Shown here: positions 1-12,127 of the stretch, piece after piece
Position numbering within the stretch: position 1 is the stretch's first letter
How the letters are laid out: each line of letters starts with the position of its first letter
From: Edaphochlamys debaryana
Taxonomy: Eukaryota; Chlorophyta; Chlorophyceae; Chlamydomonadales
DNA: 64,000 bases
Direction: 5' to 3'
Assembly (NCBI GenBank): GCA_016858145.1
Contig: JAEHOE010000102.1
Span: forward strand, 310,001-374,000
Position numbers and translations under genes: made by a program
The notes under the pieces: model-generated
Told to the model about the DNA's origin: nothing
Seen by the model: the letters and a program-made list of their open reading frames with translations, nothing else
The model's database searches: none

Positions 1-3000
1 TGCTCAGCGGTACTCGGCCGACCACCGCTGGGGCTTCTCAATCGCCCAGTGATAGCATCACCTGACTCTCGTATGCACCATGGCCTCTGCTCGGAGCTTG
101 ATGCCTGTCGCCCGGCCTGCCGGACATGCTTACGCATGCCACATGCTGTCCTCGCTCGCGCTCTGCAGGTCCCAAGATGTGTCGCCTGACCAGCGCACGC
201 ATGCTGCTCGCAGCATCACTCGTAGCTCTGGCCGTGGCGGCGCAGGCAGGGGGTGAGCCTTCATGGTTCCAGGCACGAGCCAGGCGCGCTGCCCACCTAG
301 CCCGGCCTTGCTCCCCCGATCCACAGCCCCCTCCAGGCCCCGGCCTCTCCCCTCCCCCTCGCTCTCCCCTCACGCGTCCCCCGTCCCCCCCCCCGGCAGC
401 CCCCTGCCCGCCCACCCCCGCCGGCTACTCCTTCTACCGCCTCCAGGACACCCCCGGCGCCTTCGTCCTCAGGACCCTGCCCGCCGGCTCCCCGCCCGCC
501 GCCCTGGCCGCCGCCTGCGACTCCGCCACCCTCTGCAACTCCTTCTCCTCCGACGGCCAGCTCCGCATCGTGCCCTCCAGCCCCATCTTCTCTTTCTTGG
601 ATGCAACCGACCCCCAAGTCTCCGACTGCGACGGAGTCTACATCGCCGCCCGCTCCCTGTCCGGGCTCGAGATGCCGGTGAGCAGGGCAGGGCTGGCCTC
701 CCGCCCCCCTAGCATGGGGGGCCCACGGTCCGTCTCAGTCAGATCTTGCTAGCCGATACGGCAACTTACCCTTCTGCACATGAACCCTGGCCCTCCCCCA
801 ACAGCCCGGCGTTGATGTTGACGTGCTCCGAGCCAAGGGCGAGGCGGGCCTCCGCAACATGCGGGCTATCGACGCCGCCGCCAAGCGGGTAGGGCCGAGA
901 GGGCAGGGAGCGGCACCAGCCCAGCATCTGTAGCAGTGTGTGAGGGTCCGTGCGAACACGCTTCGAGGGCCCGCCCGTCTCAACGCGTCTTCGCCTGGCC
1001 CCATCCTGCCCCTCCCCAGGTCGCCTCCAAGCTCCGCGCCGAGAATATCAGCCCCGAGGCCCTTGCCCACATGTCGCCCCAGGCCCTGGCACGCGTCTTC
1101 AGGGAGGCAAACGTGAGAGGGCGGGCGGTTAGAGCTGTGTTGTGCCATATGGCGAGGTGACCCTCTTTCTCCAGCACCAGCTTAGCATCCCGAGCTCATC
1201 TGCCGAGATCAACCTCTGGCCCGCCCCCTTCCCTTCCTTCCCCTCCCTCCCCCAGGTCCCCCTGTCCCAGACCAGCGACCAGCTCGGCTCCTACACGAAC
1301 TCCAACGTCATGGCGGCCCTGACCTACCCCGTGTGGGACTCGCGCACCGTCAACGGCACAACCCTCAGCTACATCTCCCCCATCAAGGACCAGGGCCGTT
1401 GCGGCACGTGCGTGCACTTCACCGCAGTGGCTACGGCCGAGGCGGCGGTGGCGGTGGCTCAGGGTCAGGCGGTCAACACAAACGATTACTCAGAGGAGTG
1501 GTGAGGCCGGGAGCGGAGGGCGGGAGGGCGGTGGGGGAATGAAGGATCGGACAGCGGGCCAGTGTACCCTGCTGAGGCTTTTGGTCACGCCCCCTGTGCC
1601 TGACATGCCTCCTGCGCCCATCCCGCCTGCCCCCTCACCTTCCCCCCAGGATGCACTTCTGCAACCCCGTCTACAAGCTCACGTGCGGCAGTGGTTACTG
1701 GGCCAACCGTGCCGCCGCGGTGGGTCCCGTGTGGGCGGGCCAGGGGCGTGGGCCAGGGGCGGGGCACATGCCGGGGCACATGCCTTGGCGGTCCTGTCCT
1801 AACACCACTGCCCTACCTCTGCCGCTGCAGGTCATTGCTCAGTACAACATTCCGTACGAGAAGAACTATCCGTACACCACTGCGTACGACGCCGGCAACT
1901 GCAACCTGTACAACCCGCCCGAGGAGCGCTCGCCGGGTACGTTCAAGTACTTCTTCATCACTGATCTGACCAAGGTGGGAAGCGTCACGGCCGGCGCCTG
2001 GGACTCGCAGCTTCGGGTTGTTGAAGTGTTGGGAGCCACGGGGAAGAGGCCATGTCATGAAGCTTCCCTGGAAGAGGTAGCAGGGAGATCCCTTGGCCGA
2101 CCCATCGAGTGCACCCCACACCGCCCCTTCAGGCCAAGGAGCACATCCGCACGTGGGGCGCCCTCATGTCCTCCTTTGCCGTCTACAACGACTTCTTCAG
2201 CTGGGGTCCCGCCAAGGCGTGAGTCGACTAGCACTGCGCTGGGCTGCTCTCGATCCCCAGTCTGGCAATGGCAGACGCGTGTATATGCATAACGGTTCAA
2301 CGCCTTGCCCGGAACGGGACCAACCCCTGCGCCCCCCAACCCCAACCCTTCCTCCGCAGGCCCTACGTGTGGGACGGTGTGTCCGCCCTTGCCGGCTATC
2401 ACGAAGTCACCGTCATTGGCTATAACGACTCGGGGTGAGGAGGGGAGCGCATACCGGCTACCAGTCTTGGGCAACTTGTGTGATGGGGATTACAGAGAGT
2501 GCATGGGTAGCTCGCGCTCGAGACTCAGTGCACGCAGGCTTATCCTGACCCCACCCCTCCTTCCCTGCCTGGTCCATCCTCACCCCCGCCTGTCCCCCGC
2601 AGCTCGTACTGGCTGGTGAAGAACAGCTGGGGCACGGGCTGGGGCGACAAGGGTTTCTTCAAGATGTCGTACACCGCCAACGTGGGTTTCATGAGCCCAG
2701 CCGATGACTACATCGTGGCCCTCAACTGGACCGCCAACAACACCCCCTCGCCCTCGGCATCGCCCTCGCCGTCTCCCTCGCCCTCACCCTCACCCTCCCC
2801 CTCGCCCGTCTGCGGTGACGGCACGTGTGACGCCGGCGAGACGTGTGGCTCTTGCTCCACCGACTGCGGCCCCTGCGACGTGTGCGGCGACGGCGTGTGC
2901 ACCGGTAGGCAGGGCCGGTGCCGCTCAGGTGCAACAGAGAGCTCGGGCCTCAGGCTAAGCACGAGGGCTGTCCGATCCGGTATCGACACCTGACCTCCCC

Positions 3001-4704
3001 TCCCCCTCTCCCGCCCCCTCCCTCCAGGCGCCGAGACGTGTGAGACCTGCAAGACTGACTGCGGCATCGTGGATGCCTCGGGAGTGCTCAGCTGCTGCGG
3101 CGACCACACCTGCAGCGCCTCGCTTGCCGAGAACTGCGGGTCCTGCCCCACTGACTGCGGGGTGTGCCCCAGCTGCAACAAGAATGGCGTGTGCGAGCCC
3201 TTGCTGGGGGAGTCGTGCGCTACGGCCTCGGGCGGATGCTCGGACTGGTGAGGGTTGGGACGCCGGGGAGTGGGAGGGGTCAAGATGCGAGGTGCTCTCC
3301 GCGTGAGGGTACCGCGCCCGTGGGCCCGTGCTTGCTCTGCCTTGGCTCTTGCGCCGCCCACACCTCGACCTGAGCAGTGTGTCGCCCCCTCCCCGCCCAC
3401 GTCCCATGCTTGCAGTGGCTCCTGCACGAGCACGTACTGCGGTGACGGCAAGTGCTCGTACAGCAAGAATGGCTACAAGGAGAGCTGCGGCACTTGCGCC
3501 AAGGACTGCGGAGGCTGCAACGACACCTCCTTCTGCGGTGACGGCAAGTGCACTCCGCCCGAGAATGCTGGGTCCTGTTCCCGCGACTGCTCTGGCGGCG
3601 GCAAGAAGCTGCCTCTGCGGGGTGTGCCCGAGCCCAGCGCGGCAACCGCCACCGGCAATAACGGCAACGGCAACGGGAAGAAGAACCGCCGCGCCCTGTT
3701 GGGCTCAGCCCACATGCGTGGCTAGGCCACGGCACTGCTTGGGCATAAGTACTACGGAGATTCCTGGAGGAGAGAGGACTCCGGTTTGTGAGTCGGAGGG
3801 TGGCGTACAGGAGCTTGGGTGATGCCGACTAGGCGGCCGAAGATGAGAGACGTTCGGCCTTTCTGTTAGCGCCCTGCCCATCAGGCCATGTCCTGGGGGC
3901 AGAGGCTTATTCATTACGAAGTCTGAACCGCATCTCACTATCATAAATCAAGTAGCTGACGCCGTAACGGCGTGGCTGAAGATGAATGCGGGGATCCCTG
4001 AATGAGGCAGAAACCTTGCTGGGATGGGGTATACCGCCCACGCACCCTGCTACGGCAGGCATGGTGCAGCAGGGGCTTCGGTGTTTATAAGGCTGCCAAG
4101 CTTCACATTCATTGAGAGTTGTGGAATTTATCCTGCTACTGGAGAAGTTGCATCCTTGAGACTGTCTGTACAGTGTGTGTCAGGCACGAGCCATGTTAGG
4201 GTGCGGGGATACTGCAACACGTGTCCCGCAGCTGTGACGGTGGCATGGGCAGTTGCTGCTGGGGGCCTTGGTATCCCCACAGCGGTGACCGTAGCTAGGT
4301 AGCTAGACTGTAGTCAGTTAAGTCTTGATCGAGTTCCGAGGTAGAGGCAAGGCGCGCCGTGTGTATACACGAGCGGCACCCCGTGAGGGGTCCGCGCGTG
4401 CTCGCAGTGCTTTCTGTCCACAAGCAATGGCGCAAAAAGAGTTTACCATCAAAGTCATTCATACGCCTGCTGCAAAGCAGGCAGCAGACATGAGAGGCAC
4501 CTGATGGCCCCACCGCATTCGCTGTGCTAGGGGTCTGACTCATGACTGGACAGGCAAGCCGCAAGGGCTTTGATTCGCTCGCTCGCTCGTGTTGGTTTCG
4601 GTTGATGAGCGCCGGTGTCATGGGCAATCACGCAAATGGACCCTATGCTTTCTTTGCCCCATGTGTCCGGTGCATGATGTTGAGAGGCTGAAGCCTTTGT
4701 TGTG
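1..4704 (+). repeat. Left arm of giant inverted repeat (palindrome 1)
   Basis: Each position x of this arm pairs with 9768-x on the opposite strand for x from about 1000 to 4704, and with 9762-x or 9764-x nearer the window start. The arm runs off the left edge, so its true length is unknown. The inner 3.5 kb appears identical in both arms. The outer 1.2 kb has scattered substitutions and small indels. It carries peptidase copy A and about 980 bp of 3' flank in which I see no other gene. Confidence 0.93.
177..3725 (+). CDS. Secreted papain-like (C1A) cysteine peptidase with Cys-rich C-terminus, palindrome copy A
   Basis: Predicted secreted or vacuolar endopeptidase of about 660 aa. Twelve exons join in phase: 177-252, 400-677, 805-888, 1020-1112, 1256-1500, 1650-1719, 1831-1974, 2133-2218, 2360-2434, 2603-2904, 3028-3247 and 3416-3725. 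A hydrophobic signal peptide (about residues 1-25) leads into an N-terminal Cys-containing domain I do not recognise. The papain-like domain has all active-site residues: Gln223 and Cys229 in DQGRCGTC, His373 in GYHEVTVIGY and Asn391 in KNSWGTGWG. The Trp that normally follows the catalytic Cys is Val. A Ser-Pro linker then leads to several CGDGxC / CxxCxxDCG units, a pattern seen in algal extracellular proteins. The ATG at 177 is preferred over the in-frame ATG at 126 because it starts the signal peptide and is matched in the paralog. Substrate is unknown. Confidence 0.88.
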
Positions 4705-5063
4705 GAGGAGGCGTCGTGGCGGCTGCCAGGATAGCCGGCACACCGCACGTGTCCTAGCCGGAAGCCCCATTGCTTGCTCGCTGGGACAGGTGCCATGCGC
4801 GGCCTGGCAAAGCCAGTTCCGGTTGTCGGTGTCTGAATCGGTAGTCATGCGGCTGCCCCGGCCATCGGTCATGGGGCGTGACACCCGAGTTGGGTTGATG
4901 GCACCCGCTGTGCCGGTCCTCACTTGGTTGGTGTCATGGTGTCATGGGGCGTCGGTTTTGATCCGTGCAACGGTGCCTGCCACGCGGTGGCGCTTTGTTG
5001 TGCGGGCGTTGCGCTGTACCATGTACCAGGCACGTGCTCTGTAAGAGCTTTACAATCCACAGA
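4705..5063. other. Unique spacer of palindrome 1
   Basis: These 359 bp are not mirrored. No convincing gene is present. The segment contains a short direct repeat of GTCATGGGGCGT and, near its right end, candidate poly(A) signals for both convergent peptidase genes. Confidence 0.8.
5040..5054. terminator. Back-to-back TGTAA / TTACA candidate poly(A) signals
   Basis: TGTAA at 5040-5044 could serve the plus-strand peptidase gene, and TTACA at 5050-5054 (TGTAA on the minus strand) the opposite one. TGTAA is the usual poly(A) signal of Chlamydomonas-type algae. If used, each 3' UTR would be about 1.0-1.3 kb and the two transcripts would just overlap in the spacer. The assignment rests on the motif alone. 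Confidence 0.3.
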
Positions 5064-8000
5064 CACAACAAAGGCTTCAGCCTCTCAACATCATGCACCG
5101 GACACATGGGGCAAAGAAAGCATAGGGTCCATTTGCGTGATTGCCCATGACACCGGCGCTCATCAACCGAAACCAACACGAGCGAGCGAGCGAATCAAAG
5201 CCCTTGCGGCTTGCCTGTCCAGTCATGAGTCAGACCCCTAGCACAGCGAATGCGGTGGGGCCATCAGGTGCCTCTCATGTCTGCTGCCTGCTTTGCAGCA
5301 GGCGTATGAATGACTTTGATGGTAAACTCTTTTTGCGCCATTGCTTGTGGACAGAAAGCACTGCGAGCACGCGCGGACCCCTCACGGGGTGCCGCTCGTG
5401 TATACACACGGCGCGCCTTGCCTCTACCTCGGAACTCGATCAAGACTTAACTGACTACAGTCTAGCTACCTAGCTACGGTCACCGCTGTGGGGATACCAA
5501 GGCCCCCAGCAGCAACTGCCCATGCCACCGTCACAGCTGCGGGACACGTGTTGCAGTATCCCCGCACCCTAACATGGCTCGTGCCTGACACACACTGTAC
5601 AGACAGTCTCAAGGATGCAACTTCTCCAGTAGCAGGATAAATTCCACAACTCTCAATGAATGTGAAGCTTGGCAGCCTTATAAACACCGAAGCCCCTGCT
5701 GCACCATGCCTGCCGTAGCAGGGTGCGTGGGCGGTATACCCCATCCCAGCAAGGTTTCTGCCTCATTCAGGGATCCCCGCATTCATCTTCAGCCACGCCG
5801 TTACGGCGTCAGCTACTTGATTTATGATAGTGAGATGCGGTTCAGACTTCGTAATGAATAAGCCTCTGCCCCCAGGACATGGCCTGATGGGCAGGGCGCT
5901 AACAGAAAGGCCGAACGTCTCTCATCTTCGGCCGCCTAGTCGGCATCACCCAAGCTCCTGTACGCCACCCTCCGACTCACAAACCGGAGTCCTCTCTCCT
6001 CCAGGAATCTCCGTAGTACTTATGCCCAAGCAGTGCCGTGGCCTAGCCACGCATGTGGGCTGAGCCCAACAGGGCGCGGCGGTTCTTCTTCCCGTTGCCG
6101 TTGCCGTTATTGCCGGTGGCGGTTGCCGCGCTGGGCTCGGGCACACCCCGCAGAGGCAGCTTCTTGCCGCCGCCAGAGCAGTCGCGGGAACAGGACCCAG
6201 CATTCTCGGGCGGAGTGCACTTGCCGTCACCGCAGAAGGAGGTGTCGTTGCAGCCTCCGCAGTCCTTGGCGCAAGTGCCGCAGCTCTCCTTGTAGCCATT
6301 CTTGCTGTACGAGCACTTGCCGTCACCGCAGTACGTGCTCGTGCAGGAGCCACTGCAAGCATGGGACGTGGGCGGGGAGGGGGCGACACACTGCTCAGGT
6401 CGAGGTGTGGGCGGCGCAAGAGCCAAGGCAGAGCAAGCACGGGCCCACGGGCGCGGTACCCTCACGCGGAGAGCACCTCGCATCTTGACCCCTCCCACTC
6501 CCCGGCGTCCCAACCCTCACCAGTCCGAGCATCCGCCCGAGGCCGTAGCGCACGACTCCCCCAGCAAGGGCTCGCACACGCCATTCTTGTTGCAGCTGGG
6601 GCACACCCCGCAGTCAGTGGGGCAGGACCCGCAGTTCTCGGCAAGCGAGGCGCTGCAGGTGTGGTCGCCGCAGCAGCTGAGCACTCCCGAGGCATCCACG
6701 ATGCCGCAGTCAGTCTTGCAGGTCTCACACGTCTCGGCGCCTGGAGGGAGGGGGCGGGAGAGGGGGAGGGGAGGTCAGGTGTCGATACCGGATCGGACAG
6801 CCCTCGTGCTTAGCCTGAGGCCCGAGCTCTCTGTTGCACCTGAGCGGCACCGGCCCTGCCTACCGGTGCACACGCCGTCGCCGCACACGTCGCAGGGGCC
6901 GCAGTCGGTGGAGCAAGAGCCACACGTCTCGCCGGCGTCACACGTGCCGTCACCGCAGACGGGCGAGGGGGAGGGTGAGGGTGAGGGCGAGGGAGACGGC
7001 GAGGGCGATGCCGAGGGCGAGGGGGTGTTGTTGGCGGTCCAGTTGAGGGCCACGATGTAGTCATCGGCTGGGCTCATGAAACCCACGTTGGCGGTGTACG
7101 ACATCTTGAAGAAACCCTTGTCGCCCCAGCCCGTGCCCCAGCTGTTCTTCACCAGCCAGTACGAGCTGCGGGGGACAGGCGGGGGTGAGGATGGACCAGG
7201 CAGGGAAGGAGGGGTGGGGTCAGGATAAGCCTGCGTGCACTGAGTCTCGAGCGCGAGCTACCCATGCACTCTCTGTAATCCCCATCACACAAGTTGCCCA
7301 AGACTGGTAGCCGGTATGCGCTCCCCTCCTCACCCCGAGTCGTTATAGCCAATGACGGTGACTTCGTGATAGCCGGCAAGGGCGGACACACCGTCCCACA
7401 CGTAGGGCCTGCGGAGGAAGGGTTGGGGTTGGGGGGCGCAGGGGTTGGTCCCGTTCCGGGCAAGGCGTTGAACCGTTATGCATATACACGCGTCTGCCAT
7501 TGCCAGACTGGGGATCGAGAGCAGCCCAGCGCAGTGCTAGTCGACTCACGCCTTGGCGGGACCCCAGCTGAAGAAGTCGTTGTAGACGGCAAAGGAGGAC
7601 ATGAGGGCGCCCCACGTGCGGATGTGCTCCTTGGCCTGAAGGGGCGGTGTGGGGTGCACTCGATGGGTCGGCCAAGGGATCTCCCTGCTACCTCTTCCAG
7701 GGAAGCTTCATGACATGGCCTCTTCCCCGTGGCTCCCAACACTTCAACAACCCGAAGCTGCGAGTCCCAGGCGCCGGCCGTGACGCTTCCCACCTTGGTC
7801 AGATCAGTGATGAAGAAGTACTTGAACGTACCCGGCGAGCGCTCCTCGGGCGGGTTGTACAGGTTGCAGTTGCCGGCGTCGTACGCAGTGGTGTACGGAT
7901 AGTTCTTCTCGTACGGAATGTTGTACTGAGCAATGACCTGCAGCGGCAGAGGTAGGGCAGTGGTGTTAGGACAGGACCGCCAAGGCATGTGCCCCGGCAT

Positions 8001-9763
8001 GTGCCCCGCCCCTGGCCCACGCCCCTGGCCCGCCCACACGGGACCCACCGCGGCGGCACGGTTGGCCCAGTAACCACTGCCGCACGTGAGCTTGTAGACG
8101 GGGTTGCAGAAGTGCATCCTGGGGGGAAGGTGAGGGGGCAGGCGGGATGGGCGCAGGAGGCATGTCAGGCACAGGGGGCGTGACCAAAAGCCTCAGCAGG
8201 GTACACTGGCCCGCTGTCCGATCCTTCATTCCCCCACCGCCCTCCCGCCCTCCGCTCCCGGCCTCACCACTCCTCTGAGTAATCGTTTGTGTTGACCGCC
8301 TGACCCTGAGCCACCGCCACCGCCGCCTCGGCCGTAGCCACTGCGGTGAAGTGCACGCACGTGCCGCAACGGCCCTGGTCCTTGATGGGGGAGATGTAGC
8401 TGAGGGTTGTGCCGTTGACGGTGCGCGAGTCCCACACGGGGTAGGTCAGGGCCGCCATGACGTTGGAGTTCGTGTAGGAGCCGAGCTGGTCGCTGGTCTG
8501 GGACAGGGGGACCTGGGGGAGGGAGGGGAAGGAAGGGAAGGGGGCGGGCCAGAGGTTGATCTCGGCAGATGAGCTCGGGATGCTAAGCTGGTGCTGGAGA
8601 AAGAGGGACACCTCGCCATATGGCACAACACAGCTCTAACCGCCCGCCCTCTCACGTTTGCCTCCCTGAAGACGCGTGCCAGGGCCTGGGGCGACATGTG
8701 GGCAAGGGCCTCGGGACTGATGGCCTCGGCGCGAAGCTTGGAGGCGACCTGGGGAGGGGCAGGGCGGAAAGGGACGCGTTGGGACGGGCGGGCCCTCAAA
8801 GCGTGTTCGCACGGACCCTCGCACACTGCTACAGATGCTAGGCTGGTGCCGCTCCCTGCCCTCTCGGCCCTACCCGCTTGGCGGCGGCGTCGATAGCCCG
8901 CATGTTGCGGAGGCCGGCCTCGCCCTTGGCTCGGAGCACGTCAACATCAACGCCGGGCTGATGGGGAAGGGACCAGGGTGCAGGGGCAGAAGGAGTCAGT
9001 TGCCGTATCGGCTAGCAAGATCTGACTGAGACGGACCGTGGGCCCCCCATGCTAGGGGGGCGGGAGGCCAGCCCTGCGCGGCTCACCGGCATCTCGAGGC
9101 CGGACAGGGAGCGGGCGGCGATGTAGACTCCGTCGCAGTCGGAGACTTGGGGGTCGGTTGCATCCAAGAAAGAGAAGATGGGGCTGGAGGGCACGATGCA
9201 GAGCTGGCCGTCGGAGGAGAAGGAGTTGCAGAGGGTGGCGGAGTCGCAGGCGGCGGCCAGGGCGGCGGGCGAGGAGCCGGCGGGCAGGGTCCTGAGGACG
9301 AAGGCGCCGGGGGTGTCCTGGAGGCGGTAGAAGGAGTAGCCGGCGGGGGTGGGCGGGCAGGGGGCTGCCGGGGGGGGGGACGGGGGACGCGTGAGGGGAG
9401 AGCGAGGGGGAGGGGAGAGGCCGGGGCCTGGAGGGGGCTGTGGATCGGGGGAGCAAGGCCGGGCTAGGTGGGCAGCGCGCCTGGCTCGTGCCTGGAACCA
9501 TGAAGGCTCACCCCCTGCCTGCGCCGCCACGGCCAGAGCTACGAGTGATGCTGCGAGCAGCATGCGTGCGCTGGTCAGGCGACACATCTTGGGACCTGCA
9601 GAGCGCGAGCGAGGATAGCATGTGGCATGCGTAAGCATGTCCGGCAGGCCGGGCGACAGGCATCAAGCTCCGAGCAGAGGCCATGGTGCATACGAGAGTC
9701 AGGTGATGCTATCATTGGGCGATTGAGAAGCCCCAGCGGTGGTCGGCCGAGTACCGCTGAGCA
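5064..9763 (-). repeat. Right arm of giant inverted repeat (palindrome 1)
   Basis: This is the reverse-complement partner of 1-4704 and carries peptidase copy B. Base 9763 pairs with base 1, and the similarity presumably continues in both directions outside the compared sequence. Position 5064 pairs with 4704 at the inner boundary. Confidence 0.93.
6043..9587 (-). CDS. Secreted papain-like (C1A) cysteine peptidase, palindrome copy B
   Basis: Mirror-image duplicate of the peptidase gene at 177-3725, converging on it tail to tail. Exons in transcription order are 9512-9587, 9087-9364, 8874-8957, 8656-8748, 8268-8512, 8049-8118, 7794-7937, 7550-7635, 7334-7408, 6864-7165, 6521-6740 and 6043-6352, with the same phases and about 660 aa. 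The catalytic residues, Ser-Pro linker and Cys-rich tail are unchanged. Differences from copy A lie in the first four exons and their introns (for example Pro to Ser and Arg to Cys in exon 2, and Asn to Ala in exon 4), with 4-6 bp length shifts. From exon 5 onward every conceptual translation I compared is identical. Both copies look functional. The concentration of differences at the 5' end suggests conversion of the inner part. Confidence 0.88.
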
Positions 9764-12127
9764 TGGACGCACCTGCACTCGTGCGCTGTTTATGTGAGTG
9801 GCTACTGTATAGCTCCCGTCTGCGATAGCATGAAGCGCAGCGCAATGCTCTGGGGATGTGCGGCTGCTGCGAGGCTAGCTGTCTTGAGGTCGCCGGCGAA
9901 AGCGTGTTTGAAATGCGCGTGTCTTTGGTCTGCTGTTCTGCAAGCTTGTATGATCTGATTGAGCTGTGAGTACGTATGCGGCACTTATAGGGGGCGGCGC
10001 AGATCAATCCGGCGTCGCACGCGAAGGTCACTCGGGCCGAGCAGCAGCTCGGCTTAGAAACCCGTTGTCGTAACACCGGCCGACTTGTGCTCGCGGGGTT
10101 GAGCTATGCGCATTCTCTGTAGGGCCACGGGGAAGGGCGCGCGGTGCCGAGCCGGACCGTTTGTCCAACCAGCTGAACCGCGCGCGACCTGCGGGCGCAG
10201 CTGACACGCGCAGCCGCGCAGGCCAGACCATCGCGCTTCGACAGAATGTTCAGAGCAAGCAGGCGTATTGAGGAGAGTCAGCTCGGACAGCGGCGGCCGA
10301 CCTGCGAGGGGACTGCCGCGGTAATTGGGCAGCGACATGGCGCTTTGGGGACCCGGCCGGCCCGCGGTGCCGCATCGCCCTCTGGAGCATTCCCGAAGGC
10401 AATTCAGACCAAATGCACACACCCGCAAGGTAGCTGTTCGGGGAGGTGGGGGAGTGGGGGGTCGCTTGAAGCGTTTCTCCACGGTACGCACGGTTCGACT
10501 CGGCATGGCTCAGCACGTACCACCCCCGGAGCCCCCTCAACCCCCGGGCGCCCTGTTCCCACTGGCAGCGGTGCCACCCCTCTTCAACATAAGCGGTCGC
10601 ACCAACTTACTCCCGACGATTCCGCGTCACGTCCTTACCCGCCCATCGCCCAACTCGGGCCACGTCGCCCAACTCCCACGTGCGTGCAGGAGGAGGACAC
10701 GCAGCACTGCCCCCGTCGGTTTGTACGGAATATCAACTCCGCTCTGGTAGTCAAGTCCTCAAATGGACGGCTTCAGTTCAGACAGAGCACAGTGTCAGGC
10801 GTGCTCTTGCGGCCCGTGCCCTCAACCCAGCAGGCCGCCAAGCCGCTGTGAGGTGCAGGCCTACAACTGCCAGGGGTTAGGTGATCTGGGGTCCCTCAAG
10901 CTAATCACTGGAGTACTGCCAAGTGCTACGGAAACCGGGCGGTGCGTGGCCCTTCTATTAACTTGAGCCTGGCCTAGGGAAAGTACCAGCAAGGCTGGTG
11001 GTGCAGACTGACTGGGGTCTGCTCAAGATTGCCGTACAGATCATTACGCTACGAGAAGCGCTGCTTGCTCCACCTCATCGCACTGTTTGCTGACTTTGCT
11101 CTCGTACCGGTATCATGGTGATATCCAAGATCCTGACAGGTTACAACGCCAGGCTTGTGAGGTGCAGCTCACGCATAGTGGGTCTGCACTCTCGGGTCAT
11201 GCAGGTCTCGAAGCACAGCGAGGGCCTCTCCAGTGCCTGCCACCCGCTGCCAGCGCCCACCTCGACCACAAAGGATGGACAGAACCTCCTCCCGCAACAT
11301 CTTCTCTCAACCACACCCCTACCTCTGAAACAGCCGTCCACCACCAGCCGTCTGCAACAGCCCCTTCCACGTAAAACCATACAGGTGGCACACTCCACGC
11401 ACGTCCCCTCGTGCTAGTGCCCATGGCATTCGCTGCCATGTACGACGGTGCTACCCCTTCCCTATGTCAGACGCCCGCTAGGCACCCGCAACACTGGCCC
11501 ACAAGGGCCGACGACGAGAGCTCTATCTGATCATCTCGTTTCGATAACAGCTGCCGGGATGAATAGCATTGGTTGTCTCTTCAAAAGTCACAGAGAAACA
11601 CCGATGAAGATGCCAGCCGGCCCGGCTAACAAACGTGGCATGGGCCGAGCATGGCAAGCCGCCCCAGCACCTTCTCGGCGCAGAGCTGCTTATGACTGCT
11701 GAGTTTGCGAAACACGCATCCAGCCTGGCTACAAAACACCGCACTCAATCTAGCTAAGCATGGGCCACACCTCCTTTGCAGGACTGGTGTGGGCCAGGGC
11801 CGCCACGACGGCCCCAGCATCTCACTCAACTAACAACCAATAGCAAGATCATCATGGATCTCATCTGCGCTCACGACCAGGAGGCCGCAGGTTTTCACTT
11901 GCAGCCCCTCCGTACAGAGTACGACTGGTACGACACACTCAACCGCACACACGTACGCGCACAGGGATGAATCGGGTCTCGATTACTCAAAAGAAGGATA
12001 AATGGTAGACCCGTGCTTTTCAAGAATCAGTTTGGCGAGAGCGTAGAAAGCTGCTGCTGAGGGCGTTTCACCCTCGTTACGTTGCCTCTGATCTAAATTG
12101 GTGGCCTTGAAGGACCGCTGGGGTCCT
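9764..12127. other. Intergenic region, no gene recognised
   Basis: These 2.36 kb lie between the 5' end of peptidase copy B and the 3' end of paralog C. The part near 9.8-10.0 kb is probably the promoter and 5' UTR of copy B. The part near 11.1-12.1 kb may include the 3' UTR of paralog C, with TTACA at 11141-11145. Open frames of up to about 200 codons show no recognisable protein and no supporting splice structure. Confidence 0.5.
9984..9989 (-). promoter_or_regulatory. Possible TATA box of peptidase copy B
   Basis: The minus strand reads TATAAG inside GC-rich sequence about 400 bp upstream of the ATG at 9587. It lies just outside the palindrome, so copies A and B may have different distal promoters. 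Confidence 0.25.

Noticed and set aside
1..9763. The palindrome as a pure assembly or read-folding artefact
   Set aside because: The outer arms differ by real substitutions and length changes that preserve the coding frame, and a 359 bp unique spacer separates the arms. The perfect inner part still deserves checking with spanning reads.
10054..10851. Overlapping open frames of 150-200 codons on both strands as genes
   Set aside because: None resembles a known protein or shares sequence with its neighbours. Stop codons are simply rare at this GC content.
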